From positions 54,111 through 118,110 of the forward strand of contig JAPUER010000007.1 in assembly GCA_027492485.1 (NCBI GenBank): a stretch of 64,000 nt of DNA, written 5' to 3'. Position 1 is the stretch's first letter; each line of letters opens with the position of its first letter. The translations under genes were made by a program, and so were the position numbers. Below the pieces are notes generated by a model. It was given only the letters and a program-made list of their open reading frames with translations, had not been told where the DNA came from and ran no database searches. Positions 61,495-64,000 of this stretch are shown in pieces. The stretch comes from Betaproteobacteria bacterium (GTDB lineage Bacteria > Pseudomonadota > Gammaproteobacteria > Burkholderiales > Casimicrobiaceae).

Positions 61495-62919
61495 CTAGAC
61501 CGTGATCCGCTGCAGCGTCTGCTCGCGCCCAAGGGTCAGCATCAGCGCGTCGACCGCCGGCGCCTGTGCCATGCCGGTGAGCATCACGCGCAGCGGCATC
61601 ATCACCTGCGGGGTTTTCAGCGCAAATCTGGCTTGCGCTTCCTTCAGGATCGCCGCCAGCGCGGGCTTGACCCATTCGGCGCTGGCGAGTTGCTCTTTGA
61701 CCCAGGCAATTGCCGGTTTGTTCGCGTCGGTCAGATGCTGGGCCAGCAATGCGGCATCCGGCGCGACGGCGTGATAGCAGAAGTGGGCCAGCTCGGCCAT
61801 CTTGCGCAGCGTGGGCGCGCGTTCGCGCAGCAGCTCGGCCACCGCAAGCGCGCTCGGCCCGGCGCTCAGCTCGTAACCCTGTTCGCGCAGGAAGGGTTCG
61901 AGTTTTGCGGCCAGCACGTCCACTGGCAGACGCTTCACGTGCTCGCCATTGAGCCACTCGAATTTTTCGGCATCGAAGCGTGCGGGCGATGGTGTGAGGG
62001 ATTCGAGGTTGAACCATTCCACCAGTTGCTGCGGCGTGAAAATTTCGTCATTGCCGTGCGACCAGCCCAGACGCGCGAGCCCGTTGACGATCGCTTCCGG
62101 CAGATAGCCGTTGGCCGCATATTCGTTGAGGCCGGTGGCGCCGTGCCGCTTGGAAAGTTTTTCGCCGTCGTGGCCGAGCACGGTAGGCGTGTGGCCGAAC
62201 ACCGGCGGTGCCACGCCCAGCGCGCGAAAGATGTTGATCTGCCGCGGCGTGTTCATCACATGGCCGTCGCCGCGGATGACGTGGCTGATCTGCATGTCGA
62301 TATCGTCGACCACCACGCAGAAGTTGTAGGTGGGCACACCCACCTCGCCCACCGGTGCCTGGCGCGCGATGACCAGATCATCGAGCTCGCTATTGGCAAT
62401 CTCGATGCGGCCCTTGACCGCGTCGTCCCACGCCACCACGCCGTCATCGGGATTGCGGAAGCGGATCACCGGCAGCACGCCCGGCGGCGGCGTCAGGCCG
62501 AGTTTCGCCACGTTCTCCGGCCGCCAATGGCCGTTGTAGCGCGGCTTGTCGCCCCTCGCCTTCTGCGCTTCGCGCAGCGCGTCGAGCTCGTCCACGCTCA
62601 TGTAGCAGTGATACGCGCGGCCATCGGCCAGCATCTGCGCCACCACCTCGCGGTAACGCGGCATGCGCTGCATTTGGTAGAACGGGCCTTCGTCGATGTC
62701 GAGCCCAAGCCAGGCCATGTCACGCAGGATGCCATCGGCGCTGGATTCGCTGGAGCGCTCGAGATCGGTATCCTCGATACGCAGGATGAACTGGCCCTTG
62801 TGGTGGCGCGCATAAGCCCACGCAAACAGCGCGGTGCGGATGTTGCCGAGATGCAGGGTGCCGGTAGGTGAAGGCGCAAAGCGCGTGCGGACGGTGGCGG
62901 AAGCAGTGCTAGAAGTCAT
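61495..62919 (-). CDS. gltX: Glutamyl-tRNA synthetase
   Basis: This class I synthetase charges tRNA-Glu (474 residues). The HIGH-type motif is HLGN in PSPTGTLHLGNIRTALF and the KMSKS-type motif is KLSKR in GHDGEKLSKRHGA. The anticodon-binding C-terminal half has the normal length. Nothing in the sequence decides whether it also charges tRNA-Gln. Confidence 0.97.
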   Translation of the reverse strand: MTSSTASATVRTRFAPSPTGTLHLGNIRTALFAWAYARHHKGQFILRIEDTDLERSSESSADGILRDMAWLGLDIDEGPFYQMQRMPRYREVVAQMLADGRAYHCYMSVDELDALREAQKARGDKPRYNGHWRPENVAKLGLTPPPGVLPVIRFRNPDDGVVAWDDAVKGRIEIANSELDDLVIARQAPVGEVGVPTYNFCVVVDDIDMQISHVIRGDGHVMNTPRQINIFRALGVAPPVFGHTPTVLGHDGEKLSKRHGATGLNEYAANGYLPEAIVNGLARLGWSHGNDEIFTPQQLVEWFNLESLTPSPARFDAEKFEWLNGEHVKRLPVDVLAAKLEPFLREQGYELSAGPSALAVAELLRERAPTLRKMAELAHFCYHAVAPDAALLAQHLTDANKPAIAWVKEQLASAEWVKPALAAILKEAQARFALKTPQVMMPLRVMLTGMAQAPAVDALMLTLGREQTLQRITV

Positions 62920-62967
62920 TGGCCGAATTTTAGGCGGTCGCGCGGCAGCGACCCGCCAGAGGTGCGG

Positions 62968-63260
62968 CTATGGCACCAAGGCGATGGCCAGCACTGCTTC
63001 GACATCGCTGCGACTACCGCGTTTGGCGCCGGCGGTGATCGCGCCCATCGCCGCAGCGTCGGTGGTCTGCGCGCAGGGATTGAAAAGCCGGCGCAGAATC
63101 ATGACGCCGTCAGAGAGCGCGAGCGTCTGGCCATCGCCGTCAACGTTGAACAACGCGGCACCGCGACGCCCGAGCAGATAGGGCAGCAGCACACCGTCGG
63201 TTGCCGCGTCGTAGATCGTGGCGGGGTCAAGTTGTCGATATTGAGGATGGGCGGCACTGG
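62968..63260 (-). pseudogene. Decayed 3' fragment of a surface protein with dockerin/EF-hand-like repeats
   Basis: On the minus strand the frame encodes YDAATDGVLLPYLLGRRG, then FNVDGDGQTLALSDGVMILRRL and GAKRGSRSDVEAVL. These recall the D-x-DGDG-x-x-x-x-LTDGLLLLRYLFG repeats at the C-termini of large betaproteobacterial surface proteins. A preceding ILNIDNL fragment lies in another frame, so a frameshift is likely. No gene body or start remains, because the MITE-like element adjoins it directly. This is an inference from a short recognisable stretch. Confidence 0.55.
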
Positions 63261-63403
63261 ATCATTGAGATTGCCCAAATGGGCGACAAAACCCCGTTCG
63301 CCCTGAGCGAAGCGAAGGGTCTGATCCTGGCGGGAGTTAAACCCTTCGCTTCGCTCAGGGTAAACGGTGAAGGAGTGTCGCGAATTATGAAAACCTCAAT
63401 AAG
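63261..63403. mobile_element. MITE-like element, copy 2 (about 143 bp)
   Basis: The sequence matches copy 1 at 35466-35607 over its whole length, with substitutions. The left end has CATTGAGATTGCCCAAATGG next to GCGACAAAACCCC, the centre has the inner CCCTGAGCGAAGCG/CGCTTCGCTCAGGG hairpin, and the right end has GTGTCGCGAATTATGAAAAC. It lies exactly between a surface-protein remnant and a truncated PIN gene, so it marks a rearrangement junction. Confidence 0.78.
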
Positions 63404-63516
63404 AAACGCCTCCAAAGATGCGTCGCAATTTGCCGCGCCGACGTGATCGCATCCCGAATCGGCCGCACAGCGAGGTACGAAATAACCGACGTTTCAACGT
63501 AGATGCGGGGTTTCAT
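63385..63516 (-). pseudogene. Truncated PIN-domain gene (5' fragment, cut by the MITE-like element)
   Basis: On the minus strand an ATG opens MKPRIYVETSVISYLAVRP followed by RDAITSARQIATHLWRRF, the start of a PIN-domain toxin family of about 140-150 residues. After about 37 residues the frame runs into the MITE-like element and stops at a TAA inside it (43 codons). The first Asp is replaced by Glu-Thr-Ser, as normal for this PIN subgroup. It is not functional as a toxin. Confidence 0.7.
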
Positions 63517-63947
63517 GCGAAGCATCGTAGCACGGGGGCGTGCGAGTGAAATATCTGAGAAACAGTTGCAAACTTGAGCGTATAGCTTTTAGCCGAAAGC
63601 GACAGCCCAGCGGCGCTTTGCGGTGATTTATTGCGTTTGTTGATAAGTGCAACAAAACGGCCGAAACGACCGCCCGTCGGTCGTTGGAGGCATAAAGCTG
63701 TTAGCGATTATTGTGATCGTTGGGTGAAGCGTTTCCCACGCGCTGCGCACGGCGCGCACGCATCGTGGATGTGCGCGGCACGCACGTAGCCGCGATTAGC
63801 GCAGCGCAATCGAGGCAATTGTTCATCAGCCCAAGGCCGCCCAAGATTGCGCTTCATTGCTTCGTTGCCTTGTGACTACGCGCTTCCTCGTTGTCATTCC
63901 TCGGCGTCATTCTCGCGATGCGGGAATCCAGAAGGCGGGGCGGAACA
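63517..63947. other. Non-coding region near the window end with several dispersed repeats
   Basis: No convincing gene is visible on either strand. The region holds the GTAGCCGCGATTAGCG repeat at 63788-63819 and a GTCATTCTCGCGATGCGGGA element at 63909-63928. Other parts show no recognisable structure. Confidence 0.5.
63788..63819. repeat. Short dispersed palindromic repeat, copy B
   Basis: GTAGCCGCGATTAGCGCA followed by GCGCAATCGAGGCA is the inverted counterpart of the stretch at 2034-2065, with a few mismatches. GATTAGCGC and GCGCAATC give it internal symmetry. Confidence 0.55.
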
Positions 63948-63977
63948 GACGCGTGGGCAACAAGTTGCCCACCCTAC
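63948..63977. repeat. Third copy of the GTGGGCAAC repeat
   Basis: The sequence reads GACGCGTGGGCAACAAG and then TTGCCCACCCTACC. It is the same unit and orientation as the second copy in the iscU-iscA spacer (32838-32864) and extends to the same CGCGTGGG boundary. It shows that this palindrome is a genome-dispersed family. Confidence 0.75.
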
Positions 63978-64000
63978 CTGGCTGAACCGCTAGCGTTCCG

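Overview
The window is about 64 kb of GC-rich chromosome, and almost every interval is coding. The gene content and order point to a betaproteobacterium of the Burkholderiales/Rhodocyclales type: rne, rluC, a phosphoglycolate-phosphatase-like gene and an S49 peptidase lie together, there is a complete iscRSUA-hscBA-fdx-iscX operon, and there is a PCu(A)C/YcnI/TonB copper set. This placement is inferred from gene content and not from a phylogenetic marker. No rRNA, tRNA or CRISPR array was seen.

Layout. From 1 to 12 kb there is the 3' end of aspS, an Mrr-like endonuclease, a GNAT acetyltransferase and several unrecognised secreted or membrane proteins. These are followed by a universal stress protein, a two-domain CoA-transferase, a short MetE-type methionine synthase and a lipase-like hydrolase coupled to a 48-residue Cys-rich peptide. 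From 12 to 24 kb there are a drug/metabolite transporter, an acyl-CoA ligase, serB, an OmpA-domain protein with tandem Ig-like repeats, a flavodoxin-like reductase, an S49 peptidase, a HAD phosphatase, rluC and rne. From 24 to 29 kb a leftward copper-detoxification operon encodes two small unknown proteins, a TolC-like lipoprotein, a multicopper oxidase, a cupredoxin and CusF. From 29 to 35 kb lies the leftward isc operon, with a strong promoter that overlaps IscR-like boxes and with palindromic repeats in several spacers. From 35.6 to 39.8 kb a rightward set (DUF2946, PCu(A)C, YcnI, TonB receptor) looks like copper acquisition.

From 40.6 to 47.1 kb is a leftward molybdenum-hydroxylase operon (coxS-coxL-coxM, MoxR ATPase, coxE, coxG). 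Its large subunit carries the form II AYRGAGR signature. A sigma-54 type promoter precedes it, and a divergent AcoR-like enhancer-binding protein lies next to it. A terminator-like hairpin separates the structural genes from the accessory genes. From 49.6 to 56.9 kb an eight-gene, tightly overlapped operon encodes a DUF3833 lipoprotein, an MFS transporter, a chalcone-isomerase-like protein, an NTF2-like protein, an SDR, a cyclopropane-fatty-acid synthase, a DUF1365 protein and an FAD amine-oxidase-like protein. It faces a TetR regulator across a 37-bp palindrome. The last 6 kb hold two toxin-antitoxin modules, xdhC, a DsbC-like protein, gltX and a decayed junction.

Repeats stand out. A roughly 142-bp MITE-like element with terminal inverted repeats occurs at 35.5 kb and again at 63.3 kb, where it lies between a truncated PIN-domain gene and a decayed surface-protein fragment. 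Several short palindromic families are scattered through the intergenic spaces, and one of them encodes part of the HscB N-terminus.
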